64,000 nt of DNA, taken from positions 124,001 to 188,000 of the forward strand of contig NZ_JAJNMU010000019.1 of the NCBI RefSeq assembly GCF_022458865.1. Direction: 5' to 3'. The notes under the pieces were generated by a model. The model was not told the origin of the DNA. It made no database searches and worked only from the letters and a program-made list of their open reading frames with translations. The translations under genes and the position numbers were made by a program. Positions 1 through 8,395 of this stretch are shown here, one piece after another. How positions within the stretch are numbered: position 1 is the stretch's first letter; each line of letters starts with the position of its first letter. This stretch comes from Paenibacillus periandrae (GTDB lineage: Bacteria; Bacillota; Bacilli; Paenibacillales; NBRC-103111).

Positions 1-1
1 G

Positions 2-1795
2 GTTTCCAATCAGCGGAAGGATGAGTTTTTGACTCATACGTCCCATGAGATCAAGACGCCGCTGCATGGCATTATGAACATGACATCGCATTTGCTGGTA
101 GATGAGGAACGAAATTTAACATTGAAGCAAAAACAAAATTTATGGCTGATCAAGGATACTTCCGTCAAGCTATCGATGTTGATTCACGATTTGATTGATG
201 TTACTCGTTTAAAGCACGGAGAGCTGCGATTGCATCTGACCGTTGTTGATGTGAGGGTTGTGGTGCAAATTGTGTTTGATGTACTGGAATTTGAACTGTT
301 GGGTAAGGAGGTTCGGTTTGATAATCGAGTAGGTTCCGATGTCTGGGTTCGGGCGGATGAGAACCGTCTGCGTCAAATCATGTACAATCTTGTGCATAAT
401 GCCATCAAGCATACAGTCAAAGGTACGATCACAGTAATGTCGAGTGTACTCAATGACACGGTATCGATATTCGTTGAGGATACGGGAACCGGGATCTCCA
501 AGACTAAGCAAGCCGCCATATTTGGTTATTTTGAGCAGTTCAATCAGCCGATACCGGAGGATGGCTACACGGGTATGGGTGTTGGGTTGTACATTAGTCG
601 TAAGCTTGTCGAACAAATGGAAGGGGACATCCGGGTTGATTGGTCAGAGGTCGGACAAGGAACACGAATGATGTTCACATTGCCAAGCGTGGCTCCGATT
701 CCATTCTACCGTGAAACAGCCTATACAACATTAGAGCCTCAGCGTGTCACGCGTGACCTCCTGCCTCTGGATATTCTGGATCAGCAGGGTCATACGATTA
801 TGATTGTCGATGATGAGGCTTCGAACATCCATATTTTGCTTAACATTCTGAAGCGGCATAAGTATAACGTGCTTACAGCATTATCGGCCAAAGAGGCGCT
901 GGTTAAGATCAAGCAGCACCCTCAAGTCGACTTGGTTATTCTGGATGTTATGATGCCTGAAACTTCCGGAATTGAATTGTGCCGTATACTTCGAGGAGGC
1001 TATTCGATTCTCGATCTGCCCATCTTGTTTACGACTGTCAAGGAAACCTCCCAGGATATTGCTATTGGCTTCAGAGCAGGGGCTAACGATTATGTTACCA
1101 AGCCGTTTGATGCAGAGACGTTAATCGCCAGAATCCAGACTCTGCTTGCCATGAAGACCGCGATTCAGGAAGCCATTCGCAATGAACAAGCATTTCATCA
1201 AGCCCAGATCAAACCACATTTTCTGTACAATGCACTGAGCAGCGTGATTTCTTTTTGTTATACGGACGGAGAGAAGGCAGCCTATTTATTAACGATGCTC
1301 AGTGCATATTTACGTTACATCCTTGATATGGATCGCTCAACCTTATTTGTTCCTTTGTCCCGTGAATTGGAGCTGATTCATGCGTATGTTGAGATCGAAA
1401 GGGCTCGTTTTGGTGAACGGTTTGAATTTGTATGTGACGTTGATAAAAGTGTTCACTATCATCATATTCCTTCCTTATGCATCCAGCCGTTTGTAGAAAA
1501 TGCGATTCGACATGGACTGTTCGAGAAAGAGGGATATGGACAAGTTACACTTAAGATTGACGAAGGTGAAGGGTATATAAAGGTGATCATTGAAGATGAT
1601 GGCATCGGGATCCCGAATGATCTTCTGTATCAAATGTCCAAAGGTGAATCTCCAAATGTCGGAATTGGTATCCCCAATATCCGTAAACGACTGGATACGA
1701 TCCCAGGTGCTACCTTGACCTTTAGCTCCGAGATGGGAAGAGGAACCAGAGTCACTATGTATTTGCCATCAGGCTTGAACGGGCTGATTCCGTAG
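2..1795 (+). CDS. Hybrid sensor histidine kinase with two kinase modules (5' end outside window)
   Basis: The frame is open from the first bases, so the sensor region lies upstream. In order I see a HisKA box (THTSHEIKTPLHG, phospho-acceptor His at 44-46), a HATPase domain (NLVHNAIKHT, DTGTGIS, GMGVGLYIS), a receiver domain (VDDE, phospho-acceptor Asp at 944-946 in VILDVMMP, TKPFD), then a second LytS-type kinase module (QIKPHFLYNALSS, His at 1217-1219) with its own ATPase (PFVENAIRHG, DDGIGIP). Two complete kinase cores flanking one receiver suggest an internal phosphorelay. The gene lies 63 nt upstream of a SARP-like response regulator, its likely partner. The stimulus cannot be judged without the missing N-terminus; in related Bacilli this layout often follows 7TMR sensor regions (family knowledge, not seen here). 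Confidence 0.9.
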   Translation, partial: VSNQRKDEFLTHTSHEIKTPLHGIMNMTSHLLVDEERNLTLKQKQNLWLIKDTSVKLSMLIHDLIDVTRLKHGELRLHLTVVDVRVVVQIVFDVLEFELLGKEVRFDNRVGSDVWVRADENRLRQIMYNLVHNAIKHTVKGTITVMSSVLNDTVSIFVEDTGTGISKTKQAAIFGYFEQFNQPIPEDGYTGMGVGLYISRKLVEQMEGDIRVDWSEVGQGTRMMFTLPSVAPIPFYRETAYTTLEPQRVTRDLLPLDILDQQGHTIMIVDDEASNIHILLNILKRHKYNVLTALSAKEALVKIKQHPQVDLVILDVMMPETSGIELCRILRGGYSILDLPILFTTVKETSQDIAIGFRAGANDYVTKPFDAETLIARIQTLLAMKTAIQEAIRNEQAFHQAQIKPHFLYNALSSVISFCYTDGEKAAYLLTMLSAYLRYILDMDRSTLFVPLSRELELIHAYVEIERARFGERFEFVCDVDKSVHYHHIPSLCIQPFVENAIRHGLFEKEGYGQVTLKIDEGEGYIKVIIEDDGIGIPNDLLYQMSKGESPNVGIGIPNIRKRLDTIPGATLTFSSEMGRGTRVTMYLPSGLNGLIP

Positions 1796-1858
1796 TGTCG
1801 ATTAAGGCAGATTCTTGCCAAGCTAAATGATCTAATGCCACTCCTGGGAGGGATACCA

Positions 1859-2971
1859 TTGTTTAAAGTCATCATTGTCGAAGACGAAAAACCGATTCTT
1901 GATTTAATGAAATACGTGATCGGTCACAATCAGAACTACAACATTATTGGGGCCTTCACGAATCCGCTGGAGGCGCTCGCTTGTCTACCCCTGCTTAAAC
2001 CTGATGTCGTTTTTCTGGACGTGGAGATGCCGAGGATGAACGGTCTAGAGCTTGCACAAAAAATAGTTGAGCTGTCGGAGGAGATCCGAATTATTTTTAC
2101 GACAGCCTACAGGCAGTACGCATTGGATGCCTTTGAGGTATTTGCCTTTGACTATATTCTAAAGCCGGTGACACCAGCGGCAATTGAACGGGTCGCCAGC
2201 CGCCTGATCAAGAAGCAGAAGCCTGCCCTTCCTGCTGAGCAAGAAGATCAGAGAGCCTCTATCCACTGCTTTGGAGGATTTGAGGTTCGTAATCGGGAAG
2301 GTGTAACGATTCGTTTTCCGACGCGCAAGTCGGAGGAACTGTTCGCCTTCTTTCTTTGCCATCCGGGGAAGGAGCTAAGTAAGTGGCACCTGGTGGATTT
2401 ACTTTGGCCTCAGATGCAGGAGGACCGTTCTTCACATAATTTACACAATACGATTTATCGTTTGAAAAAAATACTCAAAGAGCACCGGATTGGAATTGAT
2501 ATCCAGAATACTAATGAAGGGTACAGGATGGAAGTGTCTGATTTCATGTACGATGTTCTGGCGTTCGATCGGCAACGATCAGCTCTAAATGGAGTCTTGC
2601 AGGATCATGCGCATATGGATTGGTTGTGTTCCCTCTATAAAGGCCCTCTGCTCGATAGGAAAGATTATGTGTGGAAGACTTCACTTGAAGAAGGATACGT
2701 TAAACAATATACCTTGCTGGTTCGTACTCTGATCGAGAGCGATATGGTCGCACAGGAATGGACGAAAGCTGAGTTGAGGCTGGATGCTTACTTGTCGCTA
2801 TATCCACTACATGAGGAGATGAATCAGCTCTTGATGGACATCTTTACCCGTAGTGGAAACACGGAAAAGATAGCCAAGCATTACGAGAGGTTTGCTGCCT
2901 CATATCGACGGGAAATCGGATTGGAGCCATCGCAGGAGATGAGGGACCGAATGACTACCTATATCCTATAA
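1859..2971 (+). CDS. Response regulator with SARP-like winged-helix and BTAD output
   Basis: An N-terminal receiver (VIIVEDEKP, phospho-acceptor Asp54 in FLDVEMP, FTTAYRQY, ILKPVTP) is followed by an OmpR/SARP-type winged helix (about residues 135-230; ALPAEQEDQ linker, then RKSEELFAFFLCH and HNLHNTIYRLKK) and a BTAD all-helical domain to the end. I start it at the TTG at 1859 because GGGAGG lies 7 nt before it; an in-frame ATG at 1835 has no usable ribosome-binding site. It follows the hybrid kinase with a 63-nt gap, so the two are probably co-transcribed and form a two-component pair. SARP winged helices typically bind direct repeats spaced by a helical turn; such repeats occur before the next two large surface-protein genes, which I infer to be targets. 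A terminator follows at 2999-3036. Confidence 0.88.
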   Translation: MFKVIIVEDEKPILDLMKYVIGHNQNYNIIGAFTNPLEALACLPLLKPDVVFLDVEMPRMNGLELAQKIVELSEEIRIIFTTAYRQYALDAFEVFAFDYILKPVTPAAIERVASRLIKKQKPALPAEQEDQRASIHCFGGFEVRNREGVTIRFPTRKSEELFAFFLCHPGKELSKWHLVDLLWPQMQEDRSSHNLHNTIYRLKKILKEHRIGIDIQNTNEGYRMEVSDFMYDVLAFDRQRSALNGVLQDHAHMDWLCSLYKGPLLDRKDYVWKTSLEEGYVKQYTLLVRTLIESDMVAQEWTKAELRLDAYLSLYPLHEEMNQLLMDIFTRSGNTEKIAKHYERFAASYRREIGLEPSQEMRDRMTTYIL

Positions 2972-2998
2972 TTGTAAATTTGCAAATAAGTTCAAATG

Positions 2999-3036
2999 CA
3001 GAGAGGACATCGAAGACGCGTTCTCTCTGTTTTTTT
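2999..3036 (+). terminator. Rho-independent terminator after the response regulator
   Basis: Stem CAGAGAGGA / TTCTCTCTG with a 13-nt loop is followed by seven T residues. It closes the kinase-regulator unit and separates it from the SLH gene downstream. Confidence 0.85.
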
Positions 3037-3087
3037 GTGGTCTTGTAACCCATATGCTGAAAGCACCACGGAAGCAAACCGGGTTTT

Positions 3088-3123
3088 GTGAGAATCTTGG
3101 GAGAATCGTTTGCTAGTATAAAA
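3088..3123 (+). promoter_or_regulatory. Promoter-proximal 11-bp direct repeats, candidate SARP operator (copy 1)
   Basis: Two 11-bp repeats, TGTGAGAATCT (3088-3098) and TGGGAGAATCG (3099-3109), sit directly head to tail, 9 of 11 identical. A TAGTAT (3115-3120) or TATAAA (3118-3123) -10 candidate follows. The whole 33-bp stretch 3088-3120 aligns without gaps to 8308-8340 upstream of the next large surface-protein gene with 26 identities. The position relative to the -10 is the same in both. Function as a response-regulator operator is inferred from the repeat periodicity and the neighbouring SARP-like regulator. Confidence 0.55.
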
Positions 3124-3165
3124 ATGTATGCAAACCATAAGCAGAATTTGAAAGGAATGAAAGAG

Positions 3166-6100
3166 ATGAAAGCATTGCAGAAACAAAGAAGCAGGAACGT
3201 CAGGAGCCGCAAATGGCTGGCGGCCGTATTGGTATTGCTGCAGTTGTTTGGATTATTCGGATTGGCGGGTATTTCGAGAGCTTTTAATGGGAGTTTTGCA
3301 GGGGGGACAGGAGTATCCGGCGATCCGTACCTGATTGATACGGCTTCCATGCTAAACGAGGTCAGAAATGATCTGTCCGCCCACTATAAGTTAATAAACG
3401 ATATCGATTTGTCTTACTACGGTCAAGGGGCAGACTGGGAGCCGATAGGCACCGCCGGCACTCCCTTTAAAGGGACATTCGACGGAAACGGACATACGAT
3501 TAAAAATCTTAGAATCGCATCGACTGCGGATAATCTCGGTTTATTCGGTGTTGTCGAAAGTTCCCAGATCAATAATATCGGTTTACTTAATGTGAATATA
3601 AGCTCTTTATCCGCCAATAATGTCGGCAGTTTGGTCGGCTGGGCCAAAGCTACGACAATCAGCAATGTATTTGCTACAGGGTCCGTTACAGGGGGATCGA
3701 ATACGGGGGGATTGGTTGGTTTTGCTGAAAGTGTTTCTGTGCCTATGTCACCCACTCAAGCCGTACAGCTGCACTATACATATTTTAACGGCGCTGTCGA
3801 GAGTAGGGTAAGCACTGCCAGCGGTTTGGTTGGCAGCAGCAGCACTCCGGATACTTACATATTTTACAGTTATGCTGTTGCCACGGTCACAACTCCGATA
3901 AACAATAATACATCCAGCGGTTTGATGACAACAGGCGGCGGTACTAACATTGGTTCCTATTACGCGTCCGATATTACCGGATTCACCCAGGGGTTAGGCA
4001 CTCCGTTAGTATCCTTTGACTTGATGCTGAGAGCGACGTATATTTATCCTGGTTCGGGCTGGGACTTCACGAATACGGGAGCATGGGGGTTGGAATCGAA
4101 TAAAAACGACGGTTACCCCTATTTGAAGGCGTTTGACCATGCCCCTACTGCTTCATCCGTCACGATAAGCGGGACAGCCAAGGTGGGTCAGACCTTAACC
4201 GGCAGCTATACGTATCAGGATACCGAGAACGATGCTGAAGGCACGTCCATCTTTAAGTGGTACAGTGCAGATAATGCCTCAGGCACGTCCGAGAGTGTAA
4301 TAAACGGCGCAACGGGCCGAACCTATATAATTGGGGGGAAGGAATACGTAGGCAAATATATCCGCTTCGAGGTTACGCCTGTAGCAGCAACAGGCAAAGC
4401 AACAGGAATAGCGGTGAAGAGCGCCTGGTATGGTCCGATTGTGCATCCTTTTGCGGGGGGAGCAGGTTTGGAAGCGGACCCTTGGCTGATCGAAACCGCA
4501 GAGCAGCTCAACAGCATCAGATACTATCTGTACCCAATCGGACATCCACAGTATAAGAAAGGATATTATAAACTGACGGCTGACATCGATCTGGGAATAG
4601 CTCCTTATAATGAGGGAACAGGCTGGGTGCCGTTAGGAACCACCGGGGCGATTCCTTTCACAGGAAAATTTGACGGAGACGGGCATACGATTTCGAATTT
4701 GAAAATTGCTTCGTCGGAGCAGCGGCCAGGCTTTTTCGGGGTTATCCAAGAGGCGGAGATCCAGCGTCTCGGCTTGAAGAACGTGGATATCCAATCGAGC
4801 TCTAATTTTGTCGGCGGTCTGGTTGGTCATGCTATGAGTCCGACAACAATTAGCCAGGTGTATGCTACAGGCTCTGTTAAAGCGGGGTTGGGTTATGCAG
4901 GGGGACTAATAGGTTTAGTAGACAGCAGCCCGATAACGATAACGGATTCGTACTTCAAAGGCAAGGTTGAGAGTAATTCTATATTTGCAGGCGGACTGGT
5001 TGCAAATGCCGACGGAAGAAAGCTCGATATGCTCCACTCGTATGCAGCTGCTGTGGTCACATCGAACGTTCCGGCTACAACAGGAGGCTTGTTCGGCTCC
5101 TATTCAAATGGAACCGGTACGATAACGGAGTCTTATTATGACAAGGACGTTTCCGGCTTAAGCGATACCGGGAAGGGCGAGCCTAAAGCCACAGATGCCA
5201 TGAAGCAGCAGGGAACCTATGTCAACTGGAGCTTCGCTGATCCTGGCGTGTGGAGGATAGACCCTTACAAAAATGACGGTTATCCCTATTTGGAGTGGCA
5301 GAAGTTCAATAGTGCTCCGACCGCTGCAGCTGCCGCAATCAGCGGAGCTGCCAAGCTTGGTCAGACCTTGACCGGCAGCTATACGTACAACGATGCCGAC
5401 GGTGATTTGGAGGGAGTAAGTCTCTTCAAATGGTACCGCTCAGATGATGCGGCTGGAACGAATAAATCAGCCATAACGGGAGCAACGGCCAAAACGTACG
5501 TTTTGCAAGAGGCGGACTATGGTAAATTTATCAGCTTTGAAGTGACGCCTGTAGCGCAGGCAGGCGTAACGACCGGTACGGCTGTGGAAAGCGCGAAAAC
5601 CGCGGCGGTTACAGAGGAGCCGCTTCCAGCACCTGCAGGGCTAAGTGCATCAGCCGGAGACGGACTGGTTGCACTGAACTGGAGCAGCGTAACGGGTGCA
5701 ACGTATTACAACATCTATTCAGGCACAGCAAGCGGTGTCTATAACGGAGTGCCTATCGCTACAGTGACAGGCTCAACCTACAATGTAAACGGCTTGGTGA
5801 ACGGCACAGCCTATTATTTCGCGGTGAAAGCGGCCGATACCAGACGGATCAGCGAATACTCCAATGAAGCTTCAGCAACTCCGCAGGCAGGCGTTGTATT
5901 GCCTATCTATCCAACCTTGACAGCGGTCAGCATAAAAAGCAGCAACCTGGCTACGACACTAGCCAAAACCGGAGATACAGCAGCATTGACGTTTACAGCG
6001 AGCAAGCCGCTCAGAGCTCTGCCTGAGGTGACAATCGCAGGACGTGCGACGAGTGTAACGAGTGTCGGCAGCAGCGTATACAAGGCTGCGCTTACGTTCA

Positions 6101-7842
6101 ATGGCAGTGAAAGCGAAGGCATTGTCGCATTCTCCATTGATTTTGCCGATTTGAACGGAAATGCGGGAACACGCGTAAGTGCCACGAAGGATGGCAGCAG
6201 CGTGTTGTTCGATAAAACCGCACCAGTTGGAACGCTAAGCATTAACAACAGTTCGGAAGTCACAAGCTCAGCTTCTGTCAGCCTGACGATTACAGGAAGC
6301 GACGGCACGGGTTCAGGTAGCGTACAAATGCGCTTCTCCAATGATAATGCGACCTGGAGCGCGTGGGAAGCTGTGACCGGAACAAAAGAGTGGACGCTGC
6401 TCCCAGGCTACGGAGCAAGAACAGTTACAATGGAGTTGACGGATGCAGCGGGCAATGTAACAACACCCGCGATTAGTGCCGCGATTACCCTGCGCAATTC
6501 GTCCGGCAGCGGCAGCAGCTCTTCGTCCGGTGCTTCACAGGGTGAGACCATTACCGTTAATGTAGAAAATAGCGGCAACGGCGGAGTTATGTCCACAGCG
6601 GTCGTACATCGTACAACAGGGGCAGATGGACGGAAAAAGGATGAAGTTTCACTGACGCCGGGTCAGGCGGACAAGCTGGTTGATCAACTGAAAGCAGCAG
6701 GCTCCAGCTCTGCCAAGCTCGTCATTCCTGATCCTAAGGATGAGGTTTCAGAAATTAAAGTGACATTGCCGAAAGAATCGACAGCCAAATTAGCGGATAA
6801 TAAAGTAGATTTGGAGATCAGCACGAATAACGTGCGTGTTCTTATTCCGGACGTGGCGATGAATGGCTGGAAGGAAGATGTATTCTTCAATATCGTGCCG
6901 GTCAAAACAGAGAGCGAACGCAGTGAAATCGAACAACGCGCAAGAACGGAGCAGATTGTGCGTGAAGCCGCAGGCAGCGCAATAGTCAACGTGTTGGGTC
7001 GTCCGATGATGATCGAGACGAACATGCAGAACCGCCAGGTTACACTGGTACTTCCTCTGCCCGAAACGGGCCTGAGTGAGCAGCAGCTCAAGGAACTGGG
7101 CATCTTCATCGAGCATAGCGACGGTACTAAGGAGCTGGTTCGAGGAGAAATCGTGCCATTCGATACAACAGGTAAGCTGGGCATACGGTTTACCGTGAAC
7201 AAGTTCAGTACGTTTGCGGTCGTTCAGTTAGGATCGCAAACAAGCAAAGTGCATCAAGCGTATATGACGGGCTATCCGGACGGCACATTCGGACCGGAAA
7301 AGCCAATTACGCGTGCGGAAATGGCAACAGTGTTAGTCCGATTGTTCGGTAAGGATAAAAGCGTTAAGCCGGCAGCCAAAGTCTTTACGGATGCTGCGCA
7401 GACTCATTGGGCGAAATCAGCCATTGACCTAGCAGCGGACAGCGGACTGATGGACGGCTATCCGGACGGCAGCTTCAAGCCGGAGCAGACCATTACACGC
7501 GCGGAAACGGCAACCATTGCAGCGCGTTTGAGCACGGCCACGGACGGCGCAGGCGGAGACAGCTTCTCCGACACTTCAGGTCACTGGGCAGCGGCAGCGA
7601 TCGTAAAAGCGAAAGCGGCGGGAGTAGTTAATGGATACGAGGACGGTACATTCCGTCCTGAGCGGACTCTTACCCGCGCTGAAGCGGTGACGATTTTTAA
7701 CAAGCTGGCAGGTCGCGAAGCGTGGTCGGTATCCGATGCTAAGTGGAGCGATGTACCTGCAAGCCATTGGGCGTTTAAGAACATTCAAGAGGCGTCCGTT
7801 GATCATACTCATGAGCCCGCGACAGTACGCTCGGAGCGGTAG
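3166..7842 (+). CDS. Giant secreted surface protein: duplicated GLUG/Ig-like modules, fn3, three SLH domains
   Basis: This 1558-residue exported protein has a basic N-terminus and hydrophobic core (LAAVLVLLQLFGLFGLAG) typical of a signal peptide. Two tandem modules follow (nt about 3290-4445 and 4445-5610). Each starts with a G-rich DPYLI/DPWLI segment, carries GLUG-type repeats (FDGNGHTI, GGLVG, SYAVATV) and ends in an Ig-like domain (GQTLTGSYTY). Then come a fibronectin type III domain (about 5620-5890), an Ig-like region, a serine-rich linker (about 6500-6540), a mixed domain also seen before the SLH repeats of the two neighbouring genes, and three SLH repeats (YPDGTFGPEKPITRAE, YPDGSFKPEQTITRAE, YEDGTFRPERTLTRAE). 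SLH domains bind pyruvylated secondary cell-wall polymer, so the protein is probably surface-anchored. The ATG at 3166 is chosen (AAAGGA 9 nt upstream); the open frame extends upstream into the promoter. The ligand or enzymatic role is unknown. Confidence 0.85.
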   Translation: MKALQKQRSRNVRSRKWLAAVLVLLQLFGLFGLAGISRAFNGSFAGGTGVSGDPYLIDTASMLNEVRNDLSAHYKLINDIDLSYYGQGADWEPIGTAGTPFKGTFDGNGHTIKNLRIASTADNLGLFGVVESSQINNIGLLNVNISSLSANNVGSLVGWAKATTISNVFATGSVTGGSNTGGLVGFAESVSVPMSPTQAVQLHYTYFNGAVESRVSTASGLVGSSSTPDTYIFYSYAVATVTTPINNNTSSGLMTTGGGTNIGSYYASDITGFTQGLGTPLVSFDLMLRATYIYPGSGWDFTNTGAWGLESNKNDGYPYLKAFDHAPTASSVTISGTAKVGQTLTGSYTYQDTENDAEGTSIFKWYSADNASGTSESVINGATGRTYIIGGKEYVGKYIRFEVTPVAATGKATGIAVKSAWYGPIVHPFAGGAGLEADPWLIETAEQLNSIRYYLYPIGHPQYKKGYYKLTADIDLGIAPYNEGTGWVPLGTTGAIPFTGKFDGDGHTISNLKIASSEQRPGFFGVIQEAEIQRLGLKNVDIQSSSNFVGGLVGHAMSPTTISQVYATGSVKAGLGYAGGLIGLVDSSPITITDSYFKGKVESNSIFAGGLVANADGRKLDMLHSYAAAVVTSNVPATTGGLFGSYSNGTGTITESYYDKDVSGLSDTGKGEPKATDAMKQQGTYVNWSFADPGVWRIDPYKNDGYPYLEWQKFNSAPTAAAAAISGAAKLGQTLTGSYTYNDADGDLEGVSLFKWYRSDDAAGTNKSAITGATAKTYVLQEADYGKFISFEVTPVAQAGVTTGTAVESAKTAAVTEEPLPAPAGLSASAGDGLVALNWSSVTGATYYNIYSGTASGVYNGVPIATVTGSTYNVNGLVNGTAYYFAVKAADTRRISEYSNEASATPQAGVVLPIYPTLTAVSIKSSNLATTLAKTGDTAALTFTASKPLRALPEVTIAGRATSVTSVGSSVYKAALTFNGSESEGIVAFSIDFADLNGNAGTRVSATKDGSSVLFDKTAPVGTLSINNSSEVTSSASVSLTITGSDGTGSGSVQMRFSNDNATWSAWEAVTGTKEWTLLPGYGARTVTMELTDAAGNVTTPAISAAITLRNSSGSGSSSSSGASQGETITVNVENSGNGGVMSTAVVHRTTGADGRKKDEVSLTPGQADKLVDQLKAAGSSSAKLVIPDPKDEVSEIKVTLPKESTAKLADNKVDLEISTNNVRVLIPDVAMNGWKEDVFFNIVPVKTESERSEIEQRARTEQIVREAAGSAIVNVLGRPMMIETNMQNRQVTLVLPLPETGLSEQQLKELGIFIEHSDGTKELVRGEIVPFDTTGKLGIRFTVNKFSTFAVVQLGSQTSKVHQAYMTGYPDGTFGPEKPITRAEMATVLVRLFGKDKSVKPAAKVFTDAAQTHWAKSAIDLAADSGLMDGYPDGSFKPEQTITRAETATIAARLSTATDGAGGDSFSDTSGHWAAAAIVKAKAAGVVNGYEDGTFRPERTLTRAEAVTIFNKLAGREAWSVSDAKWSDVPASHWAFKNIQEASVDHTHEPATVRSER

Positions 7843-7929
7843 AGAAGGCTTGTTGAACCTGTGATTCTGGTTTCAGTCACAATTAAAGAGTAACAAGGAA
7901 GCTAAAAGGACGTTTGTCCTGAATCTGTT

Positions 7930-7964
7930 AAAAAGTCCCAGCCATTGTATGGCGGGGACTTTTT
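7930..7964 (+). terminator. Terminator after the first SLH gene
   Basis: Perfect 10-bp stem AAAAAGTCCC / GGGACTTTTT with a 15-nt loop. Because the stem itself begins with A and ends with T residues, it could work in both directions. Confidence 0.85.
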
Positions 7965-8022
7965 GCAGAAGCATAAAAACAAAACGATTCACTGCTCCCT
8001 ATTAACTTTAAGAAAGGACAAG

Positions 8023-8262
8023 ATGAGAGGGTTGAATAATCGCAATGGATCGTTAGCAAATTTAGATACTCTTAATATTATAGAAATTCACAAGCATGGT
8101 GCCAATCAATACTGCGTTCAAATCAGCGGAATCGATAGGGAGGGCACTCTAACAACTGGTGTATATGCTTGGGATACTCTAAAAGATGCTATGACATGTG
8201 CTAAGGGAATAGCGAAAATGTTCAAATTCCCTGAGATTCTAATAAACAAGAAAATTTTATGA
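8023..8262 (+). CDS. Small hypothetical protein (79 aa)
   Basis: I do not recognise this small protein. It begins MRGLNNRNGSL and has no signal peptide, membrane segment or cysteine motif; its middle (NQYCVQISGIDREGTLTTGV) looks like a small beta-rich domain followed by a helix (DTLKDAMTCAKGIAKMF). An AAAGGA sequence 5-6 nt before the ATG at 8023 supports this start; the frame is open further upstream to 7945 but that would run into the terminator hairpin. It sits alone between the two giant SLH genes, directly before the second copy of the 33-bp promoter element. Whether it belongs functionally to the surface-protein island is unknown. Confidence 0.55.
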   Translation: MRGLNNRNGSLANLDTLNIIEIHKHGANQYCVQISGIDREGTLTTGVYAWDTLKDAMTCAKGIAKMFKFPEILINKKIL

Positions 8263-8307
8263 TAAAAATGACAAACTCTATGTTTGGTGAGTATGTAACC
8301 GAGGCTT

Positions 8308-8347
8308 TGTGAGAATTTTGAGAGAAGTGATTGGTAGAATTTATAGT
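8308..8347 (+). promoter_or_regulatory. Promoter-proximal 11-bp direct repeats, candidate SARP operator (copy 2)
   Basis: Repeats TGTGAGAATTT (8308-8318) and TGAGAGAAGTG (8319-8329) are adjacent and 11 bp in period. TAGAAT (8335-8340), a good -10 hexamer, starts 5 bp after the second repeat, exactly as TAGTAT does in copy 1; TATAGT (8342-8347) is an alternative -10. A short AACCG block also precedes both copies. No good -35 hexamer is present, as expected for an activator-dependent promoter. Confidence 0.55.
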
Positions 8348-8395
8348 GAGTTACGTTCACAGTAAGTCAAGCTTATTTAGAAGGGAATAAAGGCT

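Noticed and set aside
3088..3165. An N-terminal extension of the first SLH protein from 3088
   Set aside because: That start lies inside the promoter element and has no ribosome-binding site; the signal peptide fits a start at 3166.
7780..7910. A possible frameshift at the end of the first giant SLH protein
   Set aside because: The protein ends soon after a partial fourth SLH-like stretch, but neither of the other frames continues with a family-like sequence, so a natural end is as likely.
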